Counted from the first letter of the stretch, positions 10,757 to 24,049 are shown. The stretch is DNA of 64,000 nucleotides from Prostheceraeus crozeri (GCA_907163375.1 CAJQUW010004588.1:1-64000), one strand, 5' to 3'. Program-made: numbers and translations. The notes: generated by a model not told the origin, from the sequence alone.

Positions 10757-11989
10757 ACTCGTAAGCACTTTTGTTCAACCAAACAAAAACATTAATCCTC
10801 AGAGTCCAATGGATCTTTGAATGAGCCTGGGATACATCTTTTGAGTTAGGACACAGCTCGTCGTAGAAATCCGCCATTAACAAAATGTACCATAGCGATG
10901 AAGTGACTGTAAATACAATGTGTGATGTTAATAATAGAATAAAAATATGAAGTGGAGTAACAACCTAGCATACACGGCCAATTTCATTGCAGTTTTGATT
11001 TCATTAAATGAACTCTTGCTGATGCCTAACACCACCATATGGTACGTAAAATGTTCGCTGTTTTGGAGGGATTACTAAGGAATTTACCATTAAGGTAGCA
11101 GAGAAAATAGAATTGTATTTTATAAAACCGTCGAGTTCCTGATTACTTTGGAGAAGTAATGAGTTTTAATTCATCTCGATGGAATGTTATTGTTGCTCTA
11201 AGACTCATCCCTTGATGATGAGAGTATTTTCTTATGGTGCGTTTAGACGTACGACTTGATTGCTGATACTTTTCGATCCATAAGGAGCCAGAAGAGAATG
11301 GGCAAACAATGGAAACAGAGGCATGTCTTCAATAACCGTGCTTCACCCGTCATCAGACAGAGTCCAGACAATAGAATTTATTGAAAGGTAATAAACAGAA
11401 AGACATTAATATCATCAGCATATTATCCTCTGAGGGCCAGTAAAAAGTGTCAGCTAAAGTTACGCTTTGTTAAACTTCAGGTGACAGTTTTTAGTGACAC
11501 TCAGAGAAAAAAGCTGATGAGATCAATGCATACAACAGGGATGAGTAACTTAAAACAAATGAAGACCAACATTAGAAATTTCTCACACGAACTATTCGTC
11601 ATCGTGAATTTTGCGACATTCGAAAAAATACTTGAGGATGGGGCCAATTCGATCTCCGGGGTATGAGTGCGCTTCAGAACGTGACATGAGTGCGATACTT
11701 CTCTGTGGATGCGCGTTGCGATGACAACAGTAGAGAAAGTGGGATGGCTTCCACTGAATGACAGTTGTTAGGCATCGGTGCATCTATACGTGATGAAATA
11801 TAAACTATCATCACTTTGGTAGAATGCCTTTTAAGACTGCTTTAAAGAAAGAATTGAGCTATTGTTCAACTGCTTTTAAGCACTTTGAGGTCGCAGATTT
11901 TTTGTGACACTCATAATTTCAATAGCGCCATATTCTACGCTTGAAGATGACTGATTAAAGGGAAACATTTTTTATATTAGTCATTATCC
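10757..11989. other. Non-coding stretch, nothing recognised
   Basis: No recognisable gene. The frames at 11481-11666 and 11592-11783 lie on opposite strands and show no motif. Confidence 0.4.
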
Positions 11990-12363
11990 GCCTAGCGTTC
12001 CCATTTGGGAACATGGTACAAATTCAAAAAATACTCATGTATTCATTGTTAAAACTTCACAATGACTGCCATTTTCTATGAATTGTAAGGAATGAATTTT
12101 AAAGGAATGTCCAAGTCACTCATGTTCATGCTCATTTAGGTGCATAATATTTCCTATAAAATTTGAATTTCCATCCACCTTTTGTATTTTTCTGAATAAA
12201 AATTATTTTGTATTTTATTCATAGTATTTGAATCTTCATGCATTTTGCAAGGATCAAAAATAATCTTGTAAACATGTTATAATCAAAATCCGATAGAATT
12301 ATGTACACTTTAGCCAGAATTACATAGTTTCAAAAATGTGTTCCCAAATGGGAACACCAGGCT
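11990..12363. mobile_element. Small MITE with self-complementary ends
   Basis: The left end reads gcctagcgttcccatttggg and the right end is its near reverse complement, ttcccaaatgggaacaccag. Each end contains the palindrome gttcccatttgggaac. About 330 bp of AT-rich, non-coding DNA lies between. Size and end style suit a piggyBac-type MITE, but I see no clean TTAA at either edge, so the superfamily is uncertain. Confidence 0.65.
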
Positions 12364-13949
12364 TGAGGAAAACCAAAGCTTTTCATTCCCGGAGGCATTC
12401 CTTATTTCGAGAAATGTTGTGATAATGTTGCTGAAAGGCGAGTCAGTTCGCTTTTTACAAACGCAATTGATGATTTGGGTTGGTAACGGACATCCAAATC
12501 ATTGCATTATCTGCTAAGTTGTCATTCTTCAAAACCCACCGGTATTGGACTTTGAGAGCGTCAAGTGAAGTCGCTTGTGACCATGATTGAAACATTTTGA
12601 ATCAAAATCATGATATTTTCTGACAATTACTTTTGAGTTATCATAGAATCTCATATAAATCTCATATTATATCTCATTATCAATGGTGGTCAATAATCCT
12701 TGTCAGATGCAGTCGATAATTTGGATAAACGTTTGGATAGATCTGTTTGTGCGAAGAAACTGTGGTTCAATCTCATTGCGGCTAACGTGGCATCTTCCTT
12801 AGTAGCATGGACATTGACCACCTTGACCATGGCCGTGACAAGTTTGTCGAAAACTGACAAGGAATCTTGCATTTGGAGGGTTGCAGTAAATTCGAAACAG
12901 TCAAGAATTATTGAATTGGTAAATTCTCAATTGATAGTAGGCCTATAAGGACGATGTGAACAATGCGGCAAAACAATGAAGCAAATGACTTATGATATTT
13001 GATTGCTGATGCCATTCTCAGCCGATTATCATCTCTCAAAGCAATTTTACTAGCTCATTGTAATTGCATTATTTTATAGTTTATCTGTCATTAGCGGTTG
13101 TAGGCCTACAATGCATAAATTTTCTTCTAAGCTTGCATGATTCTATAGGAAATTTTCTCAATATTTCCTCAACTCTTTTTATAAAATGTATGAATAAATG
13201 TTAAAATCATTATGGGTCTCATTGATACTCTATCAGTTTGATACTAGCAAAAGTGGCTCTAAAATGATTCTTCAAAAAGTCAGTGTGCATTTCTCACGCG
13301 TGTATAACATGCACGATATCTATGTCATTGTAAATGAAAATGCATGCGATCCCACTTTAAGTTAATTCAGCACTAAACAAACAACATTTGATAGAAATAA
13401 ACATGGAAATGTAATCGCTTCAATGTGTCGGCGGAAAACGGTTAAGTTAATATTTCTAGAATTCTAGAATTCTTCGCTGACACAGAGAAGGAAGATTTGT
13501 ACCTCTTCTTTCAGAAGTAAAGAATTTATATTTAGATCTATTCTTCCATGCTTGCAATGCATTCCCTACTGCGATAGTACTGGCATCCGCTCCAACTGCA
13601 CACACATATACACACACGAATCTCTGTGATTTGCCGTGAACGGTCTAGCGTATGTGTAATTGCTTGAATATACTGCATTTGAGGGCGCCGACAACTAGCG
13701 CTCTGAGCGCATTTGAGAATAGTGAGACTATAATGCAAATCTGTTAAATTGCCCTCAAAAAATGAAATCTATTTAGTCTCCATCGTTTTATGAACGTTGG
13801 TTTTTGGGCATGCGGTGAAGGCCTCGCAGGCACGGAGATTGGGCAACTGATGTCAACGCACATTATATATTATAATTAATTGAACATTACACATTTTAGC
13901 ACAGCCTATGCTACACAGATTTGCGTTGTAGTTCGTCAATTCAGGGTTA
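12364..13949. other. Mostly non-coding; one unassigned open frame
   Basis: At 12690-12872 (minus) and 12700-12948 (+) both strands stay open. The minus-strand version (including VFDKLVTAMVKVVNVHATKE) ends in a stop and is preceded on that strand by a splice-acceptor-like ccttgtcag, so it could be a terminal exon. I do not recognise it. The octamer TAGGCCTA occurs near 12940 and 13090. There is a short CA-rich run near 13600. Confidence 0.35.
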
Positions 13950-14245
13950 ACTGCATTGAAGAATACAGATTGCCTCAAACAATTGATAACACCGTCAAAA
14001 AACATGTGTAAAGAAATATACAGGCGGATATCAGCTGGACGACAAAGATTCTGTCAATACAGAATTCCTGAAGGATAAAACAGTATCTATTTGTCTCAAA
14101 AGGAAAATTATAGACGGAGTTATTGTACCAGCCATGACATAAGGAGCTGAGACTTGGACACCTACGAAAGAGCAACAGAAAAAGCTTGAAGTGGCACAAC
14201 GAGCCACGAAAGATCAATGCTGAACATCACCAGAATCAAATTAAG
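13950..14245 (+). pseudogene. LINE reverse-transcriptase C-terminal fragment
   Basis: Plus-strand sequence reads RRISAGRQRFCQYREFLKDK, then SICLKRKIIDGVIVPAMT and AETWTPTKEQQKKLEVAQRA. This is the common 'C-terminal to RT' region of endonuclease-type LINEs ('...VPAMTYGAETW...KLEV.QRA.ER'). A TAA replaces the usual Tyr codon after PAMT, and further frame damage follows. It is a short truncated piece. The fragment at 19376-19671 encodes the part that would come next in the same LINE type. Confidence 0.75.
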
Positions 14246-14799
14246 TATATAAGGGAAGTATGGAATCAATGGTTGTTTTGTGGCGACAGCTATGATATTA
14301 CTTTTTCGCCAGCTCTTATAAGCAGTTATATTTGATATCGCAATTGACAACAGAACAGTATTGAAATATTGAATGGAAGGGACTGAATAGCTATGTCAAA
14401 ACTATGAAGTAGTGAAAAATTACATAGTTATCCGTAGACATCTGGAAGACAAAAACATGAGATGAAGATCCATTTCTATGGTTAAAATGCTGGATTCGAT
14501 TTGGCATAGAAATTAATTGATTATTAAGGTACTTAATGAACGACTACAATCCACTCTATACGATTTAAAGGGGACTTACACTTATCCCAAAAATGTGTGT
14601 TATCTTTTTATATAACCAAGCAAACCTCTTATCATACTGTAATAAATGTTTCTATTGCGTAAGTTAAGAAAAGTAATTAACCTCATGATAAATGCTGATA
14701 TTTTCAAAGGATTATAAAATGTTGCTACATTATCGAAAGAGACCTGATGAATTGATCATACTTCTGATTCTTTGAAGTATAAATATTTATCGGTATCAA
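14246..14799. other. Non-coding stretch, nothing recognised
   Basis: No gene or repeat recognised between the LINE scrap and the Tc1 remnant. Confidence 0.4.
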
Positions 14800-15435
14800 C
14801 TGCGCTCTGAGGAATGCTCGTTCAGTCTTCGACCTTCCATGGATTGTCAAGTCCTTCAAACAATTACTTCCACCTGTTCTTGATACTTTCCTGTACGCCA
14901 GATCATATCACATATGTTCGATAGGATTAAGATCTGGTAATCTTGATGGCCGTTACTATCTTTCAATTACTTCTAGCATGATGAGACTGATCAGCCAATG
15001 ATGAGCTGTTTCATGAAAGATGGAATCCGACGGTCTGCTGACGATGCATAGAAAAAATACTCGGGGTATTAACGTAAGTATTCACGTTTTTCTAATTTTA
15101 CGAAAGATTTTTGAATTTGTAGCTCACTAAGATCATAAAGTCAGATCACTCCCGGAACATCTATTGAACTAGCTTCCTATACTTTGTATGTCATATCTGG
15201 AGTTCTCAGCTTTCATTCGCTCATGCGTTCTTATGGACTTGAATCCGCCTGTCATTACTCAATCTCCGAAATTTTCTCTCGTTCGCAAATATCACCTTCC
15301 TCCAAATTTCTCTCCACTCGCAATTTTTCGCAACCATCTTTCTCTTGTTCTCGCAACGAATGGTCTCCGTTTCCTCATACCGGTCTAACATTGTGCTGAC
15401 TGTTGTAGACCGCTGCAGAAGACAATCGCTCATTC
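14800..15435 (-). pseudogene. Tc1-like transposase remnant
   Basis: On the minus strand the region 15433-15221 reads CEWREIWRKVIFANERKFRR then LSNDRRIQVHK. This matches the Tc1 block around the first catalytic Asp ('W..VIFSDES.F.LF..DGR..V'), with the Asp replaced by Asn (FANERKF). Further down, near 14960-14900, WPSRLPDLNPIEHM is the classic Tc1 'WP.QSPDLNPIE' block that holds the catalytic Glu. The middle, including the second Asp region, is not readable in one frame. No TIRs were found. This is an old, dead copy. Confidence 0.78.
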
Positions 15436-18400
15436 CAGATCATTAGTAACTCTACTGCGGATAAAGTTTTGATATTCGGAAGATAGAGCCTAAGCAGTGG
15501 GCGGTAGCTGCGTGCGTTGGATTTCTTTACTATCAGTAGAGCATTTTTTATTCACTAAATATCACTTTGTGTATCGCTCTCTCTACCCTAAAATTATTCG
15601 TTTGCCAATAGTGAGATGTTAAACAAATTCTGATATTGACATCCTCATTACTGAAAAGCCAAAAGCCTTTACTATAAACCATCTTTTCTTTAGTTCCCAT
15701 CATTTTTCTCTTTCAATTCTATTTCTCATTTGTACTGTCTTCATTATTTGATCGTGTAAGCATGCTTGAGTACAATTGGCTTCAAAATCAAAGCTTTCTG
15801 ATACATGTGGATCTTATAGCATTCATAGAAATATATTTCAATTCAATGACTAACTTTTTCATGCCATATAGAGTATTCAATGTTTTCATATATATATTCA
15901 AATTGGCAATTTTATAACGATGTCACCTATTAACATTAAAAGCAATTCAGAAGGTGACAGACATTTTTGGGATTAGTGTATAATTTTTCATTCATGTACT
16001 GTGTATGAACGTGTTTACAAACTTTTGCCCACTGAACATCTGAAAATCTTTGTATCAAATCTAGAAATACTTCATTTTCTTATTGATACCCAGCTGTACA
16101 TACATTCATTGATCAGTTTTAGATTTCCATTCATGAATGTATGTTGGAGACATGATGGACCTTATATACTATTTTAGTCCTATTTTTTTCTTTTGATTAT
16201 GAAAGTATCCTATGTGAAATGTAATATTTTTTATTGACATCCTAACATCTCATTTTCTTCTTACATCAGAGTATTCCCTTGTATTTTTTTCTATGATCAA
16301 TAGCAGTATTTGATTATCCATGTTGAGATAAAAAATTATGAAGAAATAGTCAAATTCTGAAATGTTGTCACTAAATTATTGATGTATCACGTAAATGACT
16401 GTTTTTGTTAGTGATGAAAATAATGAAAAATGATGAATGACGCTCCAGCCTTAAGCTGCAGATACTTTGTATTAATTGCATTCGAGTACATTGAGCAATT
16501 AATACAATAGTTCCTCGGCTTCCGGCAAATCACTGAAAAGTAAAATCATATTCACAACAGAAAAAGGAAAGCAACACGAAACATTCAGATGCAGATGAAA
16601 GCATTTGGGACGCAGCTTTGATTTCATCGGTTGGAACATCATAGGATGCATCAATTCACAGAAGGCCTTCAACCGAAATTTGTATTATAAAGCTATATAG
16701 AATAAACCACAAAACGTTTCACTTTTGATTTGATCACTTGTGCCGATTAAATTTCGAGTGCTGCTCATTCAAGTTTATGTCTAGACGTTGCGGATAATTA
16801 TCAATTAATTACACCGTACATGCTCATCTGACATCGGTATTAAGCATTTCAAAGTGCAGTATACACTACGGAATACTGATTGCCTCATACTGCTTTACGA
16901 TGTTGACAAAAAGTAACTTCCTAATGCAATATTTCAATTATATTTCAATACTCCAAGAAAGTAATAGACATGAATAGCATTTTTTCATGACCTCTAAAAT
17001 TTTCGGTGCGAGCAGGTGAATGCAGCGCACACCCAGAAAAATCATTATTTTTATGTAGCTAATATCATAAAATAAACGTAGCGTAGTTATTTTGGATATT
17101 TTCAAATCATAGTAAATATAAATTTCGGTTGAAGAAGCAGCTTTTCTAAATTGATCAAAATTTGATTATTAAGCTTCTGTTAAAAGGCTTAAATAAAAAA
17201 TATTGCAACAAATGTGTCAGACTCATCACAATACAAGTTTGTAGGTATTCGAGTCATCTAACGGCCGATACAGTGCAACCGATTGTGATGTAATCAACTG
17301 GATCTGTAAGTCATCATTACCACAAATTCGTTGCCTACCACTGACATAGGTCATCATGTCATAGTGGCCATCATTGAGCAAATAGACAGATTTCTTAACA
17401 ACAATGACTGATTCGCCCTAGTTTGCCGTATGTCAAAAAAGCTTCATCCGAATAACTATGCAAAGGAATCAATGCCCGCTTTAACATTTTGAATATACCT
17501 ACTCCTAGAGATTAAACAAGTGCATCAATTTGTACTTTCTGATATGCCTACCACTGCTATCAAACATGTTGATTTCACATCAAATCAAAGCTGTACAATT
17601 ATTGAAGAATAATGATGATCATGGGGAAATCGCGGACGAGCAGCGACTACGAATTGCCAAGAAGACAGATTCAGTATATCATTACATGTATATGCTAAAA
17701 AAAATTGATACTATGAAACTTTGGCAACGTGTTCAGTAGACAACCACTTCTAAGAAGCAATTGCTTAATTCTAACGATGAATGCCTAAACAAATTATGCG
17801 GAATATTTGAAGTGATCATGCAAAAATATAACCGTTCATTAAATACAGTTACCACTTCGATGAATTTTTGCGTCTAAAAACCTCACTGTATAGTTACGGC
17901 TGCTGGTACCCACTTTTACGCGGGAATAACTTGGCCTCAGTTGTCTGGCTATTTACACGCAACATTGCGTGCGAATAACCTCACGTCTTTTGATATCTGA
18001 TCAAATCAAGCCTTGCTAGCAACTAAAAATTAATTTAATTTTTGCTAATTGAATTAAAGAACCGCTAATTTTCTTTTTTTGAAAGTATTCGCACAAAAAG
18101 ACTCTCTCAGCTTCCACTACTCTAAAAGGCCTACTAAAATTGTTATTTAACGGTGTTCGTTATTAAACATAGTAACTTGGAAGAAGCTTTTCGTATAACA
18201 TTCATGATGCGGTAAACTGGGTTGAATCGGATCAGCAGTGCGAAATTGACCTTGTTTTCCAGTCAAAATGGTCATGGAGGAAATTATTGCACCTTATATA
18301 TACACTTTACACATAGTTTCATTATATGCCAAAAAATTTGACCGACTTACTGATCCAGTTGATTGCGTCAAACTTTTTTTTACAAGATCGACCACTAGAC

Positions 18401-19375
18401 AGAGTGTTTTTCAACCTTGAACATCATCATGAACGAGGTTGTGTGGACTATGTAGTTAACCATCACTGAGTTGCCACTTAAAAATTATATTTACTTTTAC
18501 TAAATGAAATGTATAGCTATGGATGGGTGAGATCAACTGCATCAGATGTAGTGACTATACTCGTGTTGCAAAACTTTGAGTTGATTCAATTAACTATCAT
18601 TAACATCAACTTACCAGACGCCATTTCACGCACAGATCATAATGATTCCCTGAGCAGCAAAATTTAGAACATCGTGCGCCTTGTGAACAGTCACAGTAGC
18701 GACTGTCTGTCTGCTTCCTTAGTTAATAAAGCAATCAGACAGCGAATAGGCATGACGTCACAACAGTGAAAACGTTGAGTGATTTGTGTGGGAACATCTC
18801 GCTCAATTATCATGAAGATGGTGGAATTTCCGGCAACTGGTGCACTCAATGTATGAACACAGATATCAGTAAAATAAGAGCATGACGGGCTGTTTTAGGA
18901 CAAGCGCAAGAGTCACGTGCGTCAACCACACGGAGTTAATCTTCACTGGCAGATGAAACGTTAAAGAACCATCTAAAGCACAAAAATGTTGCTGAAATAG
19001 CGAGCAAATATTCCTTTCTTCTCATTCCAGGAAATATTTGTATTAGATGCATCTTCAATATGTAGATAAACAATATCTGAGAGCCAAATGACAGAATTTC
19101 TCCACCGTTTCATCTATAAAGCCATATTATTCAGAAATGACACGTTCAACATCAAAATTGATGTGAAAAATGAATAAAGCAGTAAATTTTATGTAGGAAT
19201 CACTAGAAAAATGAAGTTGTCACCAAATATTTTAGCCAGAGCGACTTCTTGAAATTGATGAATATAAATATCTGAAAATTATCTTGGCGAAAAAAGATGG
19301 CGGATTTGTCGCCACTAAAAATACATTAGAGTAATGGGGAGTTTCCACACTTGATATATTTAAACACTTTGACCA
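15436..19375. other. Long non-coding stretch, nothing recognised
   Basis: About 3.9 kb of AT-rich DNA without a recognisable gene or mobile element. The plus-strand frame 17530-17739 shows no motif. A small inverted repeat, gtattaattgc / gcaattaatac, lies at about 16469-16505. A CRE-like palindrome TGACGTCA lies at 18753-18760, without any gene to attach it to. Confidence 0.45.
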
Positions 19376-19671
19376 GAATAGACAAATGGAGGAATGAAGT
19401 TATTCGAGAACACACGAAAGTGCAGGATGTCGTCTGCAAAACAGGCGAACTGAAACGGCGGTGGGTAGGACACATTGCGAGGATGCACAAGAGTTGATGG
19501 GCAAAGAAAACGAAGGAGTGGACGCCAAGAGGAAGCAGCAGAAGAGCAGGAAAAGCAAAAGAGGAGATGGACAGAGAGAGCATCGACAGCGTGACGGGTG
19601 GATTGTGGATGCGAGAGGCACAAGTCCGAAGACGATGGAGGCTATCTGCCTGCAGTGCCATGAACGGCTGA
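19376..19671 (+). pseudogene. LINE C-terminal fragment
   Basis: Plus strand: WRNEVIREHTKVQDVV, then ELKRRWVGHIARMHKS, a stop, WAKKTKEWTPRGSSRR, and later REAQVRRRWRLSACSAMNG with a stop. The 'RRW.GHIAR' block near the C-terminus is typical of endonuclease-bearing LINEs with the 'VPAMTYGAETW' region upstream. At least one in-frame stop (just after MHKS) is present. Antisense frames at 19326-19702 are shadows of its purine-rich strand. Confidence 0.72.
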
Positions 19672-20079
19672 CGAAGAAGAAAAAGTATTCAACACACTTC
19701 ACTTTAGTTTCTTCTTTTTGTTAAAATGTTTCGAGTGTCGTAGCTTTAATTGGTATTATTTCATCAATGCGCTTTCAATTAAAAATCATATTGTTATTTG
19801 TGCTTGCATCAATTTAGTAATGTTTGTAATTCATATTTCATCTGCGATGGTAGAGTTTTCACTCGGGGCCGCAGATGAATCTCTTAAAACCCACTATATA
19901 TATATAGCACCTAGTTCATTCTTTTTTTAATTTTGACTATCACATATCATATACTTTCTACTTATTCACCATTTATAAAAAATGTCAATGCTGTAGGTCG
20001 CATGAACACCGAATGTGCGCTTTACATGATTTTAGTTTACTTAATTAGTTTACTTAATTAATTTAGTTTACTCCATATT

Positions 20080-21030
20080 GAGCGTGTTCAGAGATTCTTC
20101 ATCCGCATCGTTTGTAAACGCTCTGGTATTAAGTATGACAGCTACTCTCATAGATTACAATGGTTAAAATTAAAATCACTAGAATATTGGCGCATTTTGT
20201 TGGACTTGTACTGCTTGTATAAACCGTGCTATAATCATTCCGACTTGTCGCTCGACTCTTTCTTTACCACCTACCTTTCATCTCAAATTACTCGAAGTCA
20301 ATCACATAAACAGATTGTGCCAGTCTTAAAAGTTAATTCGAACTATCTCAGTGGATTGTTTTTCTTTCGCGTCATGAAAATATGGAATTCATTAAACGAT
20401 TCAATGGTGAAAGCCCCAACCTTCACGATGTTCAAGAATAGACTCAAATCAGTTGATCTAAGTGAATTTTGCTAATACTGTGACTTCTAATATGTGATTT
20501 CGTATAAAATTATTTGACAAGTGTTTTTTTATACCTGATGGTAAATTTTTATTTAGATGCATTCTTATATTCCATATTGAAGATGATTCTCATCATAATG
20601 AAGATCAAGAAGAGTCTCAATCTCATTGATCCGATTGAATTTGCATATATTGTGACCATGATCATTAAAGTGTAAATTTTGTATAGATGATTTTGTTACA
20701 TTCACTTCTATATTAGATGTTAAGCATTTACGTTCTTTTGCTCCATTGTGAGGACTCCATTCCAGTCAACTCTTATCATGTCGTGATCATCACTCGTCAA
20801 ATTTGTAAATATGGGCCCTATAGATCTCAGGTATTTTGTTTATGGTATATGATGTATATCATGATGACTCGGTAAATTTGCAAATATATATCACTTGTAT
20901 TTTTTATTGATGTTAAACTTTGCGTATGTTGCACGTGTTATTAACTCTTGCTTGTAAGTGCCCTTGCGGCCATCGCTTTGCGTTTTCTGTATATTTCAGA
21001 ATAAACATTTATGACTTATGACTTATAAAT
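20080..21030 (+). pseudogene. LINE 3' end (Jockey/CR1-like) with tail
   Basis: The open frame to 20475 reads QRFFIRIVCKRSGIKYDSYS, then LYCLYKPCYNHSDLSL, and ends FRVMKIWNSLNDSMVKAP ... FKNRLKSVDLSEFC. The pattern 'F..RV...WNSL...V..A.....FK..L' close to a stop is the standard C-terminus of Jockey/CR1/L2-group reverse transcriptases. A 3' UTR of about 550 bases follows. It ends at about 21030 in a small reiteration, tatgacttatgacttataaa, like the short tandem tails of CR1-type LINEs. It is 5'-truncated, as is usual for LINE insertions. Confidence 0.75.
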
Positions 21031-21356
21031 AAATGCGCTTCTGTTCTGAACAATGATAGAACAATAATGTTTGACTTTATACTGACGCTTTGCAGCGCAA
21101 TTTCCTTGGCTCAGTTTGTGCCATATAATGATGATAATGATGAATATTTCGAGCAATACTAGACATCTTCAATGATCTTCCTTAGGTAAATTTGAATTTC
21201 ATAAGCATTTCAGTGATGGAAACTCTAATGTCAACAGATCTCTAAACGAGAGTGTCACAGTCAATCAAAAACTGTAATTGAGGAGAGGGCAACTGATGTT
21301 CAGAATTCATTCCACTGCATTTACATTTCTGATCGGCATGGAAGAAAATAAATGTT

Positions 21357-21379
21357 NNNNNNNNNNNNNNNNNNNNNNN
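21357..21379. other. Assembly gap (23 N)
   Basis: A run of 23 undetermined bases. The open frames that span it (21242-21601 and 21321-21527 on the minus strand) are artefacts of the unknown bases. Confidence 1.
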
Positions 21380-21639
21380 TATGAATACGCGCGGGCGAGC
21401 GTTTATAGTCTGCGCTGCCGCTTGAACCACGGATGAACCGCTTGGCATATTCTGTCCTCCCTGAGCATGAAATTGAGGTCCTATCACATTGTTTAGCCTC
21501 GGATACATGCAGATACATGAGACGCAAAGTCTATATAACAGGACTGCCGACAGATGTTGCAGTAATATCACGCACATGCAGCCACGGATGTTTAGGGTCA
21601 TGTGTAATTACGCGTAGTTTGAGCGTGGCATGTCATCTA

Positions 21640-22053
21640 CCCTGTGGGAACGAATCTTGCGAAAGACTGACGGATGTCAGCTACATCATGCTAGTTCAGT
21701 CATATTTGCGGCATATTCACTGGCGAAGTTCGCTGGGACAATTCGCGAATATGCGCTCTATAGGCCTGCCACCTTTTACATGTACTTTTAACTTTCTCTT
21801 ATTTTCTCCAGTAATGCACCTCTACTGCAGATCGAGGCTTGTCTCGCACACCACCTTATCAATGCACTCATATGGCTAATCTATCTAAGAAATAAGTGCA
21901 GACAATCACATTCTTTGATAGTGATAAGAATATGGAGAACCCGCTATATCAATTTTCAGAACATCTCTTGAGTTTCATTAATTTACAACAACTTGAATAA
22001 TATCATAGAATTTACCGCGACATTCATGGAAGATAAGCACTTTTTTAATTTAA
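21640..22053 (+). mobile_element. MITE copy, left part (split by piggyBac)
   Basis: It starts ccctgtgggaacgaatcttg and aligns along its length with the complete MITE at 36840-37426. Shared blocks include ctggcgaagttcgc, atggctaatctatctaag and aagataa(g/a)(c/t)acttttt. It is interrupted exactly at TTAA (22050-22053) by the piggyBac element, and the rest continues at 27411. No gene is supported within; the frame 21433-21879 is fortuitous. Confidence 0.85.
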
Positions 22054-22213
22054 CCCTTAAGCTACCAAGGTATTTAATAGTCCTTAGGCTACCAAGGGTG
22101 GCTTTTTAGAGCCACCCTAAAAAAAACAAGTTTTCCAGTGAGTTTCATGTTTAATACCAAACATAAGGAACAAAACAACATGTCAACAAAACGAATGCCT
22201 ATTTCAGTAAAGT

Positions 22214-24049
22214 TTACATACAGTTTGAACAAACCACCTGGGCCACGAGAGCGTGTCGCCCGCAAGCTGGTGCATCACACTCTCGGCATCTGTGACGAGT
22301 TTTGTTACAGTCGCGAGTTGGCTTGCCACTGTCTTTGCACCTGGCGCATCTTAACTGCGGTGCTTCTTGGCCTTCTTGCACAGGTGCTTGTCGACGTGGA
22401 TTTTGCTGACCTGTTGCTTTGGTGATCAGGTTGACAAGCTCCGTTGAAAGTCCGATAGGTTCCTGCAGTCGGAACAGCATGTGATCTTTGGCTAACTCGG
22501 TAGCAAGCTGTTGTAGGAACTGTCGACGTCGCTTGCTCTCCACAACCGTTGTCCAGTCTGGATGGGACATGTTGAAGATGGTGTAGGCGTTGATCCCAGT
22601 CACATCCAACATGTTGTGCATGTGGACCATGGGCCACCTGTGAACTCGAGTCCTGACCGAGTAGGCCTTGCACATTTCGTCCACTACATCAACGCCTGCT
22701 TTGGTTTCGTTGTAGTAGAGCTGCATGTTGCTCTTTCTCTTGCCATCAGGTAGTGTTTCAGCAGAGTGATGCATAGAGGATATTAGATAAACCTTCCTCT
22801 TTGGTTTGACTTGATAGGACTGGACTGTGAGTCTCTTCCGGTCGCCACCGAATGGGAAAATTGAGTCAAATTGCTCCCGTGGTTCATGCAAGATCGCCGG
22901 AATGTCCCTCTTATTTTTCTGCATTGTTCCGAGATACGTGGTGTTCCGGTTCAGCAGTTCAGTAGCAACATCCATCGAAGTGAAGAATCTGTCCCCGGTG
23001 ACATTTCTTCCGTCGTTGAAGAACGGTCCACACAAATTCATCACAAGTGATTTTGCTCGATTTGACTCTTTGTGAACTTCCGCCGCGACACTGTCTTCCG
23101 GACGTTTAGTTAGTGGGCTGCCATTCAAGAAATACCTGTTCTTAGCATCTATGCACCATCTCACAAGCTCGCCATACTTTCCCGGTTTTGACGGATTGTA
23201 GATCCGGTGTGGTGAGCGACAACGTGACGCGACCAGTTGTTCATCAATGGTGATTGAATGGCTGGCTTTGTAGAAAGTACGGAGTCTTTCATTCCACTCA
23301 GACCAGATGTCTCTCAAGGCAGCAAATGAATCTGTTTTCTTCCGGTCTTCTCTGAGCTCTGAATCATCGAATCGCAATACACGGTTCCAAGTTTGGAATA
23401 AGTTGCGACTCATAGTTGTGCGGTAGAACGTGTTGTAGTTCTCACTCCAAAGTTGCTCGATAGGAATCTTCTGATCGCCGAAAACCCCTCTGAAGTACAG
23501 AATTCCAAAGTAAGCTTTTAGCTGGACAACAGTCAACTGAACTTCAATACCCAGAGCATTTGCTTTCATCTGAGAAAAATGAACAATTTGCATGAGCATA
23601 GTGTCCGGGAAGAAAAGTGACCAGGTTTCCAAAATGGTGTTCTTCACTGCACCTGGTTCGGGTTTCCCTCCACCAACGTGAACAGCATTTGCTGCATCGC
23701 GTCGACCTCTCTGCTGAGGTGGTTCAGGTGATCACAAGTAACCATTCTTATCGTTGTAGGGATTTGCTTGTGCCTGTCGAGGTACAAAACCTCGTCCACG
23801 ACCGCGCACAGCCGGTTGTTGAGACGAAACAAGTAATCCTCGCCCTCTTCCTCCGCCAACGCGTCGTCGTGGCACTGGGGCATCTTCATCACTCGTATTA
23901 TCCTCACTCGATGCCGAATCATCGTGAACATCTACAATGTGCTCCACGTTATCTTCCTGGTCTGAATCAGCATCTACTTCTGAGTCCGATTCTGTTGCTC
24001 CGAATAGTGCAGCTTGAGCCAGTCGAGCAGCCTCTCGTTGCGGTCGCAT
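22214..24049 (-). pseudogene. piggyBac transposase A, one in-frame TGA
   Basis: A single frame runs from ATG 24049 to the stop at 22214, about 611 residues, close to the usual 590-600. It is interrupted by one TGA at 23732-23734. The N-terminal 110 residues are acidic (EDNTSDEDAP) and then Gly/Arg-rich. The catalytic core keeps all the Asp residues: SITIDEQLVASRCR, VTGDRFFTSMD and ETKAGVDVVDEM. The C-terminus has the Cys/His-rich domain expected of the family (RCARCKDSGK, RHRCRECDAPACGRHA, VCSNC). The product would excise and insert at TTAA in the nucleus. The single lesion suggests a young copy. Start choice: first Met of the acidic block. Confidence 0.92.

Noticed and set aside
10325-10883. 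Plus- and minus-strand frames inside the foldback
   Set aside because: They lie in inverted arms that are not coding in both orientations and have no recognisable motif.
12690-12948. A firm gene call for the doubly open frame
   Set aside because: Both strands are open and neither has a recognised motif; left as an unassigned note.
15184-15399. Plus-strand frames of 66-71 aa
   Set aside because: Shadows of the Tc1-like transposase remnant on the minus strand.
18753-18760. CRE-like TGACGTCA as a promoter element (also at 399-406)
   Set aside because: No gene or TATA box follows at either place; an 8-mer alone is weak evidence.
19326-19702. Three overlapping minus-strand frames of 87-111 aa
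   Set aside because: They are antisense to a purine-rich LINE fragment that reads well on the + strand; their composition (Ser/Leu/Phe/Cys-rich) reflects that.
21242-21601. Minus-strand 119-aa frame
   Set aside because: Crosses the N gap; the open frame depends on unknown bases.
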